The notes beneath the pieces were generated by a model. It was given only the letters and a program-made list of their open reading frames with translations, made no database searches and was not told the DNA's origin. Shown piece by piece: positions 48,115-56,734 of a stretch of 64,000 nucleotides of DNA. Source of the stretch: Candidatus Korarchaeum sp. (lineage in GTDB: Archaea > Korarchaeota > Korarchaeia > Korarchaeales > Korarchaeaceae). Position 1 is the stretch's first letter. The number at the start of each line of letters is the position of its first letter. A program made the position numbers and the translations under genes. The stretch covers positions 744,001 to 808,000 of the forward strand of contig JAWAID010000001.1 of the NCBI GenBank assembly GCA_038888615.1. Reading direction: 5' to 3'.

Positions 48115-49505
48115 AAGATTATCTTGCCGGGGTTCATTATGCCGTTCGGGTCCATCATCTGCTTTATCATCCTCACCATCTCGACGTAGCCCTCTCCCCT
48201 GACCGCCCTTATCTCCTCCATAAAGAGCTCCTTCTTGGCTAGCCCTATTCCGTGCTCCCCGCTTATGGCCCCTCCGAGCTTTATAGCTAGCTCCCCCGTC
48301 TTCACGAAAAGTTCCTTAGCTTTCCTCAGCTGCTCCTCATCCCTGGGGTCGAAGCATATGTTCGGGTGCAGGTTCCCATCACCAGCGTGACCGAAGACGG
48401 GCATCCTCAACCCGTACTCCTTCCTCATCCTGTCCAGCTCCCTCAGGGCTATCATGAGCTTGGACAAGGGTACGGTGATGTCCTCGAGCAGCACTCCAGG
48501 GTAAGCCCTAGTTACGGCAGCGTAAGCGCCTTGCCTGGCCATGTAAAGCTTCTCCATCTCAGCAGGATCATCGCTCGCGCTAGTCCTTCCACCGCTCTCC
48601 TTCATCACGCCCTCGACTTCCCTAGCTATCCTCCAGACGCTCTCCCTAGGGCCATCCACATCGGCCATCACCATGGCCTCAGCTACCTCTATGCCGTAGC
48701 CCAGCGACTCGTTCACTACCTCTATGGTCTCCCTGTCCAGGAGCTCGAGTATCATCGGGACGTATCCCTTCCTCCTTATCTGCGAGATCGCCTTGCCTGC
48801 GTCCTCTATCCTATCGAACACCCCGAGCACCCTGACCACCTTCTCGGGCAGCGGGTAGATCTTGAGCCAAGCTTTTGTTATCACCCCCAGAGTTCCCTCC
48901 GAGCCCACGAAGAGGGACATGAGGTCAGGACCCCACCTCCACTTGTAAACGGGCTCCCCTATCCTGAGCCTCCTCCCCCCGGGCAGGATGACCTCCATGG
49001 CCAATATCCAGTTCTTCATCACCCCGAACTTAGCTCCCCTGAGGCCGCCAGCGTTCTCAGCTATGGCCCCTCCCACGGTGGCTATCCTTGAGCTAGCTGG
49101 ATCAGGTGGGAAGAAGAAACCGTACTCCCTGCAGGCCTTGTCGACCTCAAGCAGAGTGGCCCCAGCCTCGGCCATGACGTAACCGTCATCCACGTTCACC
49201 TCTATCCTGTTCATGGGTGTGAGGTCCAATATGATGGCGTTTGGGACGGCCGGAACCGGGCCCCCCGTGAGGGAGGTACCGCTGCCCCTGGGAACGACCG
49301 GGACCTTGCTCCTGTCAGCTAGCTCCAGGACGGCCCTCACGTCCTCCTCACTACTGGCCCTCACGACAGCCACTGGAGGTCGTTTGAACTCCGTGCTAGC
49401 GTCTAAGCTGTAAGAATAGAGCTCCTCAGGCTCAGTAAGTACCTTCCCCTCACCCACCCTCCTGCTCAACTCGTGAAGGAACTCCTTAAGACTCCCGCTC
49501 GACAT
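48111..49505 (-). CDS. GlcD-like FAD-linked 2-hydroxyacid dehydrogenase
   Basis: A 464-residue VAO/PCMH flavoprotein. The FAD domain shows PRGSGTSLTGGPVPAV near 75, ATVGGAIAENAGGLRGAKFG near 140 and SLFVGSEGTLGVITKAWL near 205. The C-terminal catalytic domain has PVFGHAGDGNLHPNICF near 375 and GGAISGEHGIGLAKKE near 415. This set is typical of glycolate oxidase GlcD and D-lactate dehydrogenases. It starts at ATG 49505 after GGTGATCCC and is 4 bp downstream of the Fe-S/CCG gene, with which it likely forms an oxidoreductase. Confidence 0.92.
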   Translation of the reverse strand: MSSGSLKEFLHELSRRVGEGKVLTEPEELYSYSLDASTEFKRPPVAVVRASSEEDVRAVLELADRSKVPVVPRGSGTSLTGGPVPAVPNAIILDLTPMNRIEVNVDDGYVMAEAGATLLEVDKACREYGFFFPPDPASSRIATVGGAIAENAGGLRGAKFGVMKNWILAMEVILPGGRRLRIGEPVYKWRWGPDLMSLFVGSEGTLGVITKAWLKIYPLPEKVVRVLGVFDRIEDAGKAISQIRRKGYVPMILELLDRETIEVVNESLGYGIEVAEAMVMADVDGPRESVWRIAREVEGVMKESGGRTSASDDPAEMEKLYMARQGAYAAVTRAYPGVLLEDITVPLSKLMIALRELDRMRKEYGLRMPVFGHAGDGNLHPNICFDPRDEEQLRKAKELFVKTGELAIKLGGAISGEHGIGLAKKELFMEEIRAVRGEGYVEMVRMIKQMMDPNGIMNPGKIIF

Positions 49506-49509
49506 GGGA

Positions 49510-50928
49510 TCACCCCCTAACACTCAGGATGAGCTTATCCTCATCCTCCAAAACAACCCCCGAGTAAATGGAGTAGGCTCTCCCGTATACTATCAGCTCC
49601 TGGGCATGCAGGCCAGCTGGACACTCCTGGGAGCACCTCCCGCAGAGGACGCATGTGTAAAGCCTATCTAAGACCTCCTTAGGCCTCACAGGATCTCCGC
49701 TCACCAAGGAGTTTATCAGGGTCATCCTACCCCTCGAGGACCTGCTCTCCAGCTTGTTCATCGCTTTGGATGTGGGGCACTCGACGTTACAGAAACCGCA
49801 CTTCTTACACCTATCCGTTTCACTCTTAAGGACTTCAGCTAGCTCCTTAAGGCTTAGGTTCTTGAAATGCGGGCTCTTAGGGAACACCTTGTACCTCTTG
49901 AAGCTGGGATGAACCCTCTCCCCCTCCTCGACCTTGTTGCTCATGGCCTCAGCTAAGAGGGAAGCCAGGTCCCATACGTCCAAGCTCCTCCCTATCATCT
50001 CGAATCCGGTCCTCAGCATCAGCATGCAGGCCGGGCATGAAGTTAGGACGAGCTCAGCGCCTGTCTTAGCGAGCTCCTCAACCCTATCCAGAGCCACTCT
50101 CCTAGCCACATGGGGTTGAGTGAGCTCGAGCCCACCGTCCCCACTGCATCCAGTGAGAACGCCTCTCCTCACCGGTTCCACGAGCTCCACTCCCTCCACC
50201 CTCGAGAGTATGAACCTCACCTCGTCCACGACGCCCAACGTCCTAGCTAGATAGCAGGGATCGTGGTAAGTGACCCTCAGCCTCCTGCCCAGGTCAAACC
50301 TCAGGCCGAGCTCAGCTATCCTATTGGCCACGACTTCGACGAAGTGGTAGGTCTCTACATCCCATCCATCCACGAACTCGGGGTAGTAGAGCCTGAAGGC
50401 CGTAGCGACGATCGGATCAAGTGTCACGATCCTCCTCACGCCCAGTTCCTTGAGCCTCCCATGAACCCAGTTCGCATGCTCCTTGAACTCCCTAAGGAGG
50501 CCGTAAGTGTGGAGAGCGACTCCAGAAGGGGGCTCTTCCTCAAATAGGTATCCTAGCTTAACTCCCAATCCCTTGAGGACCCTCACAGCATCTTGAAGGG
50601 CCTTCTCATACCTCCTGTTTATGCTTCCCCAGAGGGCGTCTACACCCACGGTGTATATGCCCAACTTCCTCATGATAGGCCCTACCTTAGCCAATCCATT
50701 TATATCCATCAATCCCTCGACCCTCTTGAGCATCTTGAAAGCCCCTTCCGAGTACCCCATAACGGGGTACATCTCGCCCGCGTAGAAGACCGTGCCATCG
50801 ACGGGACCTCTCTCAACTACTCCTCGAGCCCACTTAACCCTCTTGTCAGCTCCTATCCCCAGGACATCCCCCACTTCCTTCGTGTTCTCGGCGGCGAACT
50901 TCACGACCTCGGGTACGACGGAGGTCAT
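49510..50928 (-). CDS. CCG-domain protein with C-terminal ferredoxin domain (permuted GlcF/GlpC-type)
   Basis: A 472-residue electron-transfer protein. GlcF and HdrD normally have ferredoxin motifs first and two CCG domains after. Here the order is reversed. The first CCG half (residues 30-200) has lost its cysteines (FYAGEMYPVM and EPPSGVAL replace the usual Cys motifs). The second (210-320) keeps HDPCYLAR, LTGCSGDGGLE and TSCPACMLML, so the CCG is CSG. Two 4Fe-4S motifs end the protein: CKKCGFCNVECP near 374 and CVLCGRCSQECP near 437. It pairs with the GlcD-like flavoprotein. Confidence 0.85.
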   Translation of the reverse strand: MTSVVPEVVKFAAENTKEVGDVLGIGADKRVKWARGVVERGPVDGTVFYAGEMYPVMGYSEGAFKMLKRVEGLMDINGLAKVGPIMRKLGIYTVGVDALWGSINRRYEKALQDAVRVLKGLGVKLGYLFEEEPPSGVALHTYGLLREFKEHANWVHGRLKELGVRRIVTLDPIVATAFRLYYPEFVDGWDVETYHFVEVVANRIAELGLRFDLGRRLRVTYHDPCYLARTLGVVDEVRFILSRVEGVELVEPVRRGVLTGCSGDGGLELTQPHVARRVALDRVEELAKTGAELVLTSCPACMLMLRTGFEMIGRSLDVWDLASLLAEAMSNKVEEGERVHPSFKRYKVFPKSPHFKNLSLKELAEVLKSETDRCKKCGFCNVECPTSKAMNKLESRSSRGRMTLINSLVSGDPVRPKEVLDRLYTCVLCGRCSQECPAGLHAQELIVYGRAYSIYSGVVLEDEDKLILSVRG

Positions 50929-51115
50929 GGTGTCCCGGAGCAGCTAGCCGAGGTATTCTTTTTAAACTTCGGATTCTCGATCCGAACTCCAGACCCAACT
51001 TCCGGTTCCCTAACTCCTAATTCCTCCTCAACTTAATCCTCGATCACTGACGGTCCTGTGGCACTGAGCGTTCATTTCACTTAGGCGTGGAGCTCCTCAT
51101 CGGTGCCTCTCTGAA

Positions 51116-51147
51116 GAGCGCGGGGTAGCGTAGGAGCTACCGCGCTC
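51116..51147. repeat. GC-rich hairpin upstream of the thrS promoter
   Basis: GAGCGC (51116-51121) and GGTAG (51124-51128) pair with CTACC (51137-51141) and GCGCTC (51142-51147). Two bulged G bases and an 8-nt loop complete it. It lies upstream of the thrS TATA box, so it is not in the thrS leader. Nothing else is visible in 50929-51115 apart from the TATA-like TTTAAAAAG (about 50960-50970, minus strand) for the CCG gene. Confidence 0.45.
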
Positions 51148-51160
51148 ACCTTAGCTAATG

Positions 51161-51284
51161 TTTTTATACTTCCAGTGAACCTCCACCCGGTGCTTATGCT
51201 GAGGAGGGATCGAGAAACTTAGGGGCTGCTTGAGACGTTCGCCTCGGAGACGTGATTGTCTAAGTGTTCCGGGAGGTGCTCCTC
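51161..51284 (+). promoter_or_regulatory. thrS promoter and leader with a short frame ending in Thr
   Basis: TTTTTATACT at 51161-51170 is the TATA box, predicting transcription from about 51190. That position is GTG (51190-51192) opening a 10-codon frame MLMLRRDRET with TAG at 51220-51222. CTTAG at 51218-51222 could pair weakly with CTAAG at 51260-51264, just ahead of the ribosome site GGGAGGTG (51271-51278). A leader of about 95 nt is long for this genome. Confidence 0.4.
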
Positions 51285-53201
51285 TTGGTCAAAGTGATAC
51301 TACCTGATGGGACCCTTTTAAATGCCGAGGAAGGAAGGAGGATCATTGACGTCATACCTAAGGGCATTGGACTAGTGGCCAAGGCCTCAGGGAAGTTACT
51401 GGATCTTTCGACTGTGATAAGGGAGGAGCTAGAGGAGATAAGAGTGCTGGACTTTGAAGATAAGGAGGGAAGGGAGGCCTACTGGCACACGACATCGCAT
51501 ATACTGGCGCAAGCGGTGAAGAGGCTCTTCAGGGGAGCTAAGTTAGGAGTGGGACCCGCTATAGATGAGGGGTTCTACTACGAGTTCGACCTAGGGGGTA
51601 GGACCTTCTCGCAGGAGGATCTTGAGCTGATAGAGGAGGAGATGAGGAGGATAGTTGAGGAGGACCTGCCCATAACCAGGGAGGAGGTAGGGAGGGAGGA
51701 GGCGATAGCCCTCTTCAGGGAAGCCGGAGAACCTTATAAGGTTGAGCTCTTAGAGGAGATTGAAGAGCCCATCGTGTCGATATACAAGCAGGGGGAGTTC
51801 TTCGACCTATGCAGGGGGCCTCACCTTCCCTCCACGGGCTACGTGAAGTACCTGAAGGTGCTCCAGGTCTCTTCCTCATACTGGAGAGGGGACGAGAGGA
51901 ACCCGGTGATGCAGAGGGTCTACGGGATATCCTTTCCATCCAAGGAGATGCTCGAGGAGTTTCTGGTGAGGAGGGAGGAGATAAGGAAGAGGGATCATAG
52001 GGTGATAGGTCCTCAGTTGGACCTGTTTTCCATGCCCTCCGAGGTCATAGGGCCGGGCCTGGTGATATGGCATCCCAGGGGAGCTAGAGCTAGGCGGATA
52101 ATAGAGGACTTCCTGGTGAGGGTGCACCTCAGGAGAGGTTACGAGATAGTCTACTCACCGCACATAGCTTACAGCAACCTCTGGCGTATCTCAGGTCACT
52201 TGGATTACTACAGGGACTACATGTACGTCTTCGAGAAGGAGGGCATTGAGCACGCTGTCAAGCCGATGAACTGCCCCTTCCACATACTCGTGTACAATTC
52301 TAAGAGGAGGAGCTACAGGGAGCTCCCCCTGAGGTTGTTCGAGCTAGGGACCGTTTACAGGTTCGAGAGGTCGGGAGTGCTTCACGGCCTACTCAGGGCT
52401 AGGGGGTTCACTCAGGACGACGCTCACATATTCACCCCTCCCGACAAACTCGAGGAGGAGGTCATGGGGATAATAGAGCTCAACGAGTACCTGATGAGGT
52501 CTTTTGGCTTCGAGGAGCTCAAGGTGGAGGTATCGACCTGGGATCCGAGGAGGAGATCCGAGTACATGGGGTCGGATGAGGACTGGGCGTCAGCTCAGTC
52601 AGCTCTGGAGAAGGCCCTCAGTAGGAAGGGCTACTCCTACGAGGTGATGGAGGGCGAGGCGGCTTTCTACGGTCCTAAGATAGACATGAAGTTGGTGGAC
52701 TCGATAGGGAGGGAGTGGCAGCTCAGCACAATACAGCTGGACTTCAACCTGCCTAAGAGGTTCGATCTGAAGTACGTTAAGGCAGATGGCACCGAGGAGC
52801 ATGTTGTGATGATACACAGGGCATTGCTAGGCTCTATAGAGAGGTTCATGGGCATACTCCTTGAGCACTACGCCGGGGGCCTCCCCCTCTGGGTAGCCCC
52901 CGTTCAAGTCAGGATACTGCCGATCTCACGAGCTCACGAAGTTAAAGCTGAGGAAATATTGAGCTCACTCAGAGGAGTGGGGGTGAGGGCTGACCTCAGG
53001 GGGGCTGACTCAACCTTAAGCTACAGGGTGAGGGAGAGCGAACTCGAGAGGATCCCTATAGTAGCTATCGTGGGGGACAAGGAGGTGAGCTCAGGCACTA
53101 TCTCCGTTAGAGTGAAGGGTAAGGGAAACCTAGGGAGCATGAGCCTTGAGGAGTTCCTTCAGACGTTCGGGAGGGAGCTGCTCCCACCGGATATGAGATA
53201 A
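51285..53201 (+). CDS. thrS: Threonyl-tRNA synthetase, bacterial/eukaryotic domain type
   Basis: A 638-residue class II synthetase. Residues 1-60 are a TGS domain (VKVILPDGTLLNAEEGRRII). Residues 60-225 are the N2 editing domain, with HTTSHILAQAV (HxxxH) and DLCRGPHLPS (Cys...His). The catalytic core has zinc ligands in MNCPFHILV, QDDAHIF and VMIHRALLGS, and motif 2 in FELGTVYRFERSGVLHGL. The anticodon domain follows from about 530. This is the bacterial-style editing domain, not the DTD-like domain of many archaea. Start TTG 51285 follows GGGAGGTG (51271-51278). GTG 51264 would hide that site. Confidence 0.93.
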   Translation: MVKVILPDGTLLNAEEGRRIIDVIPKGIGLVAKASGKLLDLSTVIREELEEIRVLDFEDKEGREAYWHTTSHILAQAVKRLFRGAKLGVGPAIDEGFYYEFDLGGRTFSQEDLELIEEEMRRIVEEDLPITREEVGREEAIALFREAGEPYKVELLEEIEEPIVSIYKQGEFFDLCRGPHLPSTGYVKYLKVLQVSSSYWRGDERNPVMQRVYGISFPSKEMLEEFLVRREEIRKRDHRVIGPQLDLFSMPSEVIGPGLVIWHPRGARARRIIEDFLVRVHLRRGYEIVYSPHIAYSNLWRISGHLDYYRDYMYVFEKEGIEHAVKPMNCPFHILVYNSKRRSYRELPLRLFELGTVYRFERSGVLHGLLRARGFTQDDAHIFTPPDKLEEEVMGIIELNEYLMRSFGFEELKVEVSTWDPRRRSEYMGSDEDWASAQSALEKALSRKGYSYEVMEGEAAFYGPKIDMKLVDSIGREWQLSTIQLDFNLPKRFDLKYVKADGTEEHVVMIHRALLGSIERFMGILLEHYAGGLPLWVAPVQVRILPISRAHEVKAEEILSSLRGVGVRADLRGADSTLSYRVRESELERIPIVAIVGDKEVSSGTISVRVKGKGNLGSMSLEEFLQTFGRELLPPDMR

Positions 53202-53233
53202 GATTTTTTAATTTTAAAAATACCGCTGACTTT

Positions 53234-53788
53234 ATGAGGTCAAGATCCAAGTCGGTAGCCCTCGCGGTCTCAGCAATATGCGTACCCCTCGCATCTATAC
53301 TCTTAGCGATATACCTCTCCCCTTGGTTCAAGTGGGAGAGGAACGCATTGAGCGATTTAGGTCATGCAGTTAAGAGCGAGGTAGCTCCGATATTCAACTT
53401 AGGGCTGGTGACCGGAGGGCTACTTTTCCTAATGTTCTCAACTCTCTACATGCACAGGAGGTACCCCATTACCTCTAAACTCATGGTCCTAGCGTCCTAC
53501 TTCCTCATCCTCATAGGGACCTTCGATGAGGTCTACGGATTCCTTCACTTCATCGTCTCCCTGGTATTCTTCATCGCTCTCGCTTTCGCGGCCCTATCTT
53601 ACAGCTACGAATCGAAGAAGAGCTATCCCGTAGTGATAACCCTGATAATAGGGATAGCCTGGGCCTTGCAGCTCTCTGGGATTTGTGAATGCGGTGCTTC
53701 TGTGCCCGAGATGATATCCGTGCTCATATCCCTAGTTTGGTTCATAGATGCCCTGAGGAACGTTCAGAGGTCGATCTCCTGGAGCTAG
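53234..53788 (+). CDS. DUF998 family membrane protein
   Basis: A 184-residue protein with six hydrophobic segments. The first loop has the family signature YLSPWFKWERNALSDLGHAV near 27-46. The function of DUF998 is unknown. The T- and A-rich stretch 53205-53221 between thrS and this gene may both end the thrS transcript and act as a TATA box for ATG 53234. The last 45 or so bases recur as a relic at 56273-56318. Confidence 0.8.
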   Translation: MRSRSKSVALAVSAICVPLASILLAIYLSPWFKWERNALSDLGHAVKSEVAPIFNLGLVTGGLLFLMFSTLYMHRRYPITSKLMVLASYFLILIGTFDEVYGFLHFIVSLVFFIALAFAALSYSYESKKSYPVVITLIIGIAWALQLSGICECGASVPEMISVLISLVWFIDALRNVQRSISWS

Positions 53789-53989
53789 TCTCGATAGGGG
53801 AGATAATCCTTTAAACCTTTCGATTTCCCACTTCAATTGAAACACGATTTACCAGTAATATTAAAAATTTTCCTATATTTAGCTTACCAGGTATTAGTAA
53901 AAAATATAAACAGTATAGAAAGCTGTTATGAATAATATTAAGGATAAAGTTATATAGCGTTGGATCGAAGGAAATATGATGGTGAGCTC
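53789..53989 (+). promoter_or_regulatory. AT-rich promoter region of first tandem DNRLRE gene
   Basis: AAGTTATATAG at about 53947-53957 is the TATA box and GGTGAG at 53981-53986 the ribosome site before TTG 53990. The remaining sequence is AT-rich without a gene. Its first 80 bases align with the relic downstream at about 56319-56370. Confidence 0.5.
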
Positions 53990-55678
53990 TTGTATAAGAT
54001 CATATTTCTAGCTATTTTATTAATTACTTCGCTGACACTCATAAATTCCTTGTTGGTTAATCCGGTTAATGCTCAACACACACGGATCGCTAACGTAACT
54101 CTCCCAGCTACTTCGGATTCGTATGTAGTAGAGGAGGAACCTCACGAGCAGCACGGATCGGAAGACCTGCTCTCCATTGGGTACACCGAGAACTCCTACA
54201 GGAAAGATTGTTCTTTCGCTTGGTTAGGACCTGTTGCGAAACCGAGCGGCTGTGTGGTCAGTTGCGAGCAAGGTTATGAAGGGACTAGGAGGAACATATT
54301 ATTGGATTTCAATCTCAGTTCCGTACCACCGGGCTCAGAGGTAATATCAGCAGTAGTGAGGCTTCACGCCTACTCACCCCGCGATGATATACCCGTGGCG
54401 CTCTACGGTCTCACTGAGAGCTTCTCGGAGAAAGATGTCAGTTGGCGGAGTAGAATTGAGAACAAGATTTGGAGAACTCAAGGAGGTTCTCATGAACTGG
54501 GCATACTTGAGAGAGGGGATCTAGCAAACTTCTTCCAAGGCTTTGGTTACTACGCGTTTAATGTCACTGATTACTACTCGAGGGTCCTTAGGGGGGAAGT
54601 GGAGAACAATGGGATAATCATAAAGCCGGAGTTAAAAGACTATTCAGGATCTGGGAGAGTAACAGTAGCTCAGGTGACAATAAGAACTACTGGAGACCTT
54701 GTAAGATGTAAAAATTACGCAGATAGTTTAAACGCGTTCGCAGGAGAGAAGAGGAAGAAGCTATACGCTGATTTCTACAGTAAGGAATTAGCCATAAAGG
54801 AGGGAGCGTTAGAATACGCTCCAGCCCTCCTCTTAAAGTTCAAGGGACCCTCTGTCCAAATAAGGCTTGACGGCCCCAATACCATCAGGACGGGGCCCGG
54901 TAAAAGGGTGACGCTCAATCTCTCCATAGAAGGTAGCTACAGCGGCCCTCTGGATCTAAGTTACGATACGGAGGACGCCGACGGTTTTAGTGTGAGGTTC
55001 GATGGGAGGGCCGAAGTGGGCTCCAAACTCAGAGCAATAGTGGATCTGAGCAAGGACATCCCAGCTGGTAATTACAGGATCAAGTTCCTACCAATGATAA
55101 GCAAGTTCAACAACTCCTACTTCAGCGAGATATCGGGTACTGAGGTGACTTTAGTTGTCGAGGGAGCCTCCAAAACCTACGGTGACTTCTCCATGTACTG
55201 CTACACAGAGCAGGTGAACGTAACTAGGGGAGGAAGCGCTTCCTTCAGGGTTAACGTGGTCTACAGGGGATCCTTCTGGGCTAAGGTAGCCCTATCCTCA
55301 TCAGCCCCCCAAGGGCTCGTTCTGTCGTTTGATCCAACTGAGGGTATACCTGATTTCGCATCCAACGTGACCGTCAACGCTAGCGAGGACGCACCTCTCG
55401 GCTTACACGAGGTGACCTTGATGGGGACCGGAGGCAACATAACGAGGAGCGTCAAGGTCAAGGTGAACGTGCTCGAGAGAACCGTAGTTCCGATTTCAAC
55501 TAGGACCGAGGGAACCCAAACTACGGGGGGAGTTGAGACGGACACCAAGGAAGCGACGACTAACACCACTATGACAGTAGCGGAGGGAGGTCTTCCTATC
55601 CCGTACATAACTATCCTAATCCTTGTGTTAGCTCTTATGGTTTCTATGGTATTGTTGAGAAAGAAAACAATTCATTAA
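53990..55678 (+). CDS. Exported DNRLRE-type surface protein, tandem copy 1
   Basis: About 562 residues. TTG 53990 starts a clean signal peptide (MYKIIFLAILLITSLTLINS) and has GGTGAG upstream. TTG 53960 would precede the predicted transcript. Residues 30-290 are a DNRLRE-like adhesion domain with EEEPHEQHGSEDLLSIGY, VPPGSEVISAVVRLHAYSPRD and FNVTDYYSRVLRGE. Two beta-sandwich domains follow, then a Thr-rich linker and a final helix (ILILVLALMVSMVLL) with a basic tail. Many NxS/T sites are present. It is the upstream member of a tandem pair with 56735-58399. Confidence 0.82.
   Translation: MYKIIFLAILLITSLTLINSLLVNPVNAQHTRIANVTLPATSDSYVVEEEPHEQHGSEDLLSIGYTENSYRKDCSFAWLGPVAKPSGCVVSCEQGYEGTRRNILLDFNLSSVPPGSEVISAVVRLHAYSPRDDIPVALYGLTESFSEKDVSWRSRIENKIWRTQGGSHELGILERGDLANFFQGFGYYAFNVTDYYSRVLRGEVENNGIIIKPELKDYSGSGRVTVAQVTIRTTGDLVRCKNYADSLNAFAGEKRKKLYADFYSKELAIKEGALEYAPALLLKFKGPSVQIRLDGPNTIRTGPGKRVTLNLSIEGSYSGPLDLSYDTEDADGFSVRFDGRAEVGSKLRAIVDLSKDIPAGNYRIKFLPMISKFNNSYFSEISGTEVTLVVEGASKTYGDFSMYCYTEQVNVTRGGSASFRVNVVYRGSFWAKVALSSSAPQGLVLSFDPTEGIPDFASNVTVNASEDAPLGLHEVTLMGTGGNITRSVKVKVNVLERTVVPISTRTEGTQTTGGVETDTKEATTNTTMTVAEGGLPIPYITILILVLALMVSMVLLRKKTIH
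55183..55491 (+). repeat. 309-bp near-identical repeat, copy 1
   Basis: This segment of the first DNRLRE gene matches 57913-58221 in the second without indels. By eye there are about ten mismatches, eight of them clustered near 55338-55356. The encoded beta-sandwich domain (DFSMYCYTEQVNVTRGGSAS onward) is the same in both. Confidence 0.85.
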
Positions 55679-55784
55679 ACAAGATCCTCCTTTTTATAAG
55701 CTCCATGTGGATCGCGGGATCGGTCTACTTAAATTAAGGGTATATCAGAAATAAATTCACCTCATACTATTTTCTCCCAAATAG

Positions 55785-56274
55785 GATCAGCGGTACTCAG
55801 GTAACTCCCTTACCTACGGTTCCCAACATACCTATGCCCTCCCACAAGTACTGAGAGCTTCAAAGGGGATACGACGCTTGTAGCGACTACCCCGAAACCA
55901 ACTGTGACGCTGATGTTAGGTTGTATGTGGAAATCACGAGATCAAGTGAGTTTCAACTCGAGGTAACGGGTGAGGAGTCAAGATGCATCATATCAACAGC
56001 TTCTTTCGGATCAGAACTATCCCCACAGATTAAATTCCCCAGGAAATTCAGGGATGAGGTCGCCATGTCAATTTACTCAGGATCCAGGTTTCTGGCGGCC
56101 TTCAATGCTTTCTACTACTCTTGGATCCCTAAAGTAGCTGAGATAATAAGATCAGATCCTCTAGTCGCTCAGATCTCAAGGATTTTGCTCTTTCCTCTGT
56201 TCACTACCCTTAAGGTAGGAGCTGGCATCACAAGCTGCTTCCAGATAGTGAGGCATCCTCGGTCTGATTCTTAA
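55785..56274 (+). pseudogene. Frameshifted relic of a CFI-box-CTERM surface protein
   Basis: The intact part (about 55855-56274) encodes RCIISTASFGSELSPQIKF followed by FRDEVAMSIYSGSRFLAAFN and AFYYSWIPKVAEII, the C-terminal CFI-box module of archaeal surface proteins. Upstream, in a different frame, are RYSGNSLTYGSQHTYALPQV and LRASKG. These join naturally to GYDACSDYPETNCDADVRLY if a one-base shift near 55863-55870 is allowed. In-frame stops close both frames (55782-55784 and 55852-55854). No signal peptide or start is visible. Calling the 117-codon open frame a real gene is the alternative. Confidence 0.6.
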
Positions 56275-56370
56275 ATGCCCCAAGGAACGTTCAGAGATCG
56301 CTCTCCTGGAGCTAGCTTCTTGGGGTCCGGTATCTGAACCCCTTCGATTTCACCGGCATTTTAGTCAGGT
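56255..56370 (+). pseudogene. Relic of the DUF998 gene 3' end and spacer
   Basis: Bases 56273-56318 (ATGCCCCAAGGAACGTTCAG onward to GGAGCTAGCTTC) match the end of the DUF998 gene at 53748-53793, with a handful of changes including the stop region. Weaker similarity continues to both sides, for example CCTTCGATTTCACC against CTTTCGATTTCCCA. It marks the left edge of a duplicated block that contains the second DNRLRE gene. Confidence 0.65.
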
Positions 56371-56734
56371 AGATACCGAAACGGATCTCATTCCCCGCGT
56401 CACTACACCATGGCAAGGAACTAGAGATAAGGAACACTGGAATGAGACTAAACTCCCCTCCTGAGGCTCAGGGGTATCATGAACCCCTAGGGCCATCCGT
56501 AACCGCGGCGATCGGGTCCTGAAGGCCCAGATGGACGTCCGAAATCGTGTCCCAAAATTTTTAATATTCTCCATTTTTATCTATTTTTTAAATAAACTCG
56601 ACGGATTTTATTAAATATATTTAGAAAAATCTTTTTCTCAAAATTATAGATAAATATTGGATGTATACGAAAATATTTTTAGCAAAAAACCATTATATAT
56701 GGGATACTGACCGATTTCTTAGAGTGGTGATATC
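56371..56734. other. Intergenic stretch before second DNRLRE gene
   Basis: No gene is supported. The first 190 bp are GC-balanced without recognisable coding. From 56560 the sequence becomes very AT-rich. CATTATATATG at about 56690-56700 is the TATA box and GGTGA at 56726-56730 the ribosome site for TTG 56735. Confidence 0.4.

Noticed and set aside
48366-49091. A 241-codon plus-strand open frame
   Set aside because: It lies antisense to the clearly recognisable GlcD-like gene and its composition (His, Pro and Leu rich) is that of a mirrored frame.
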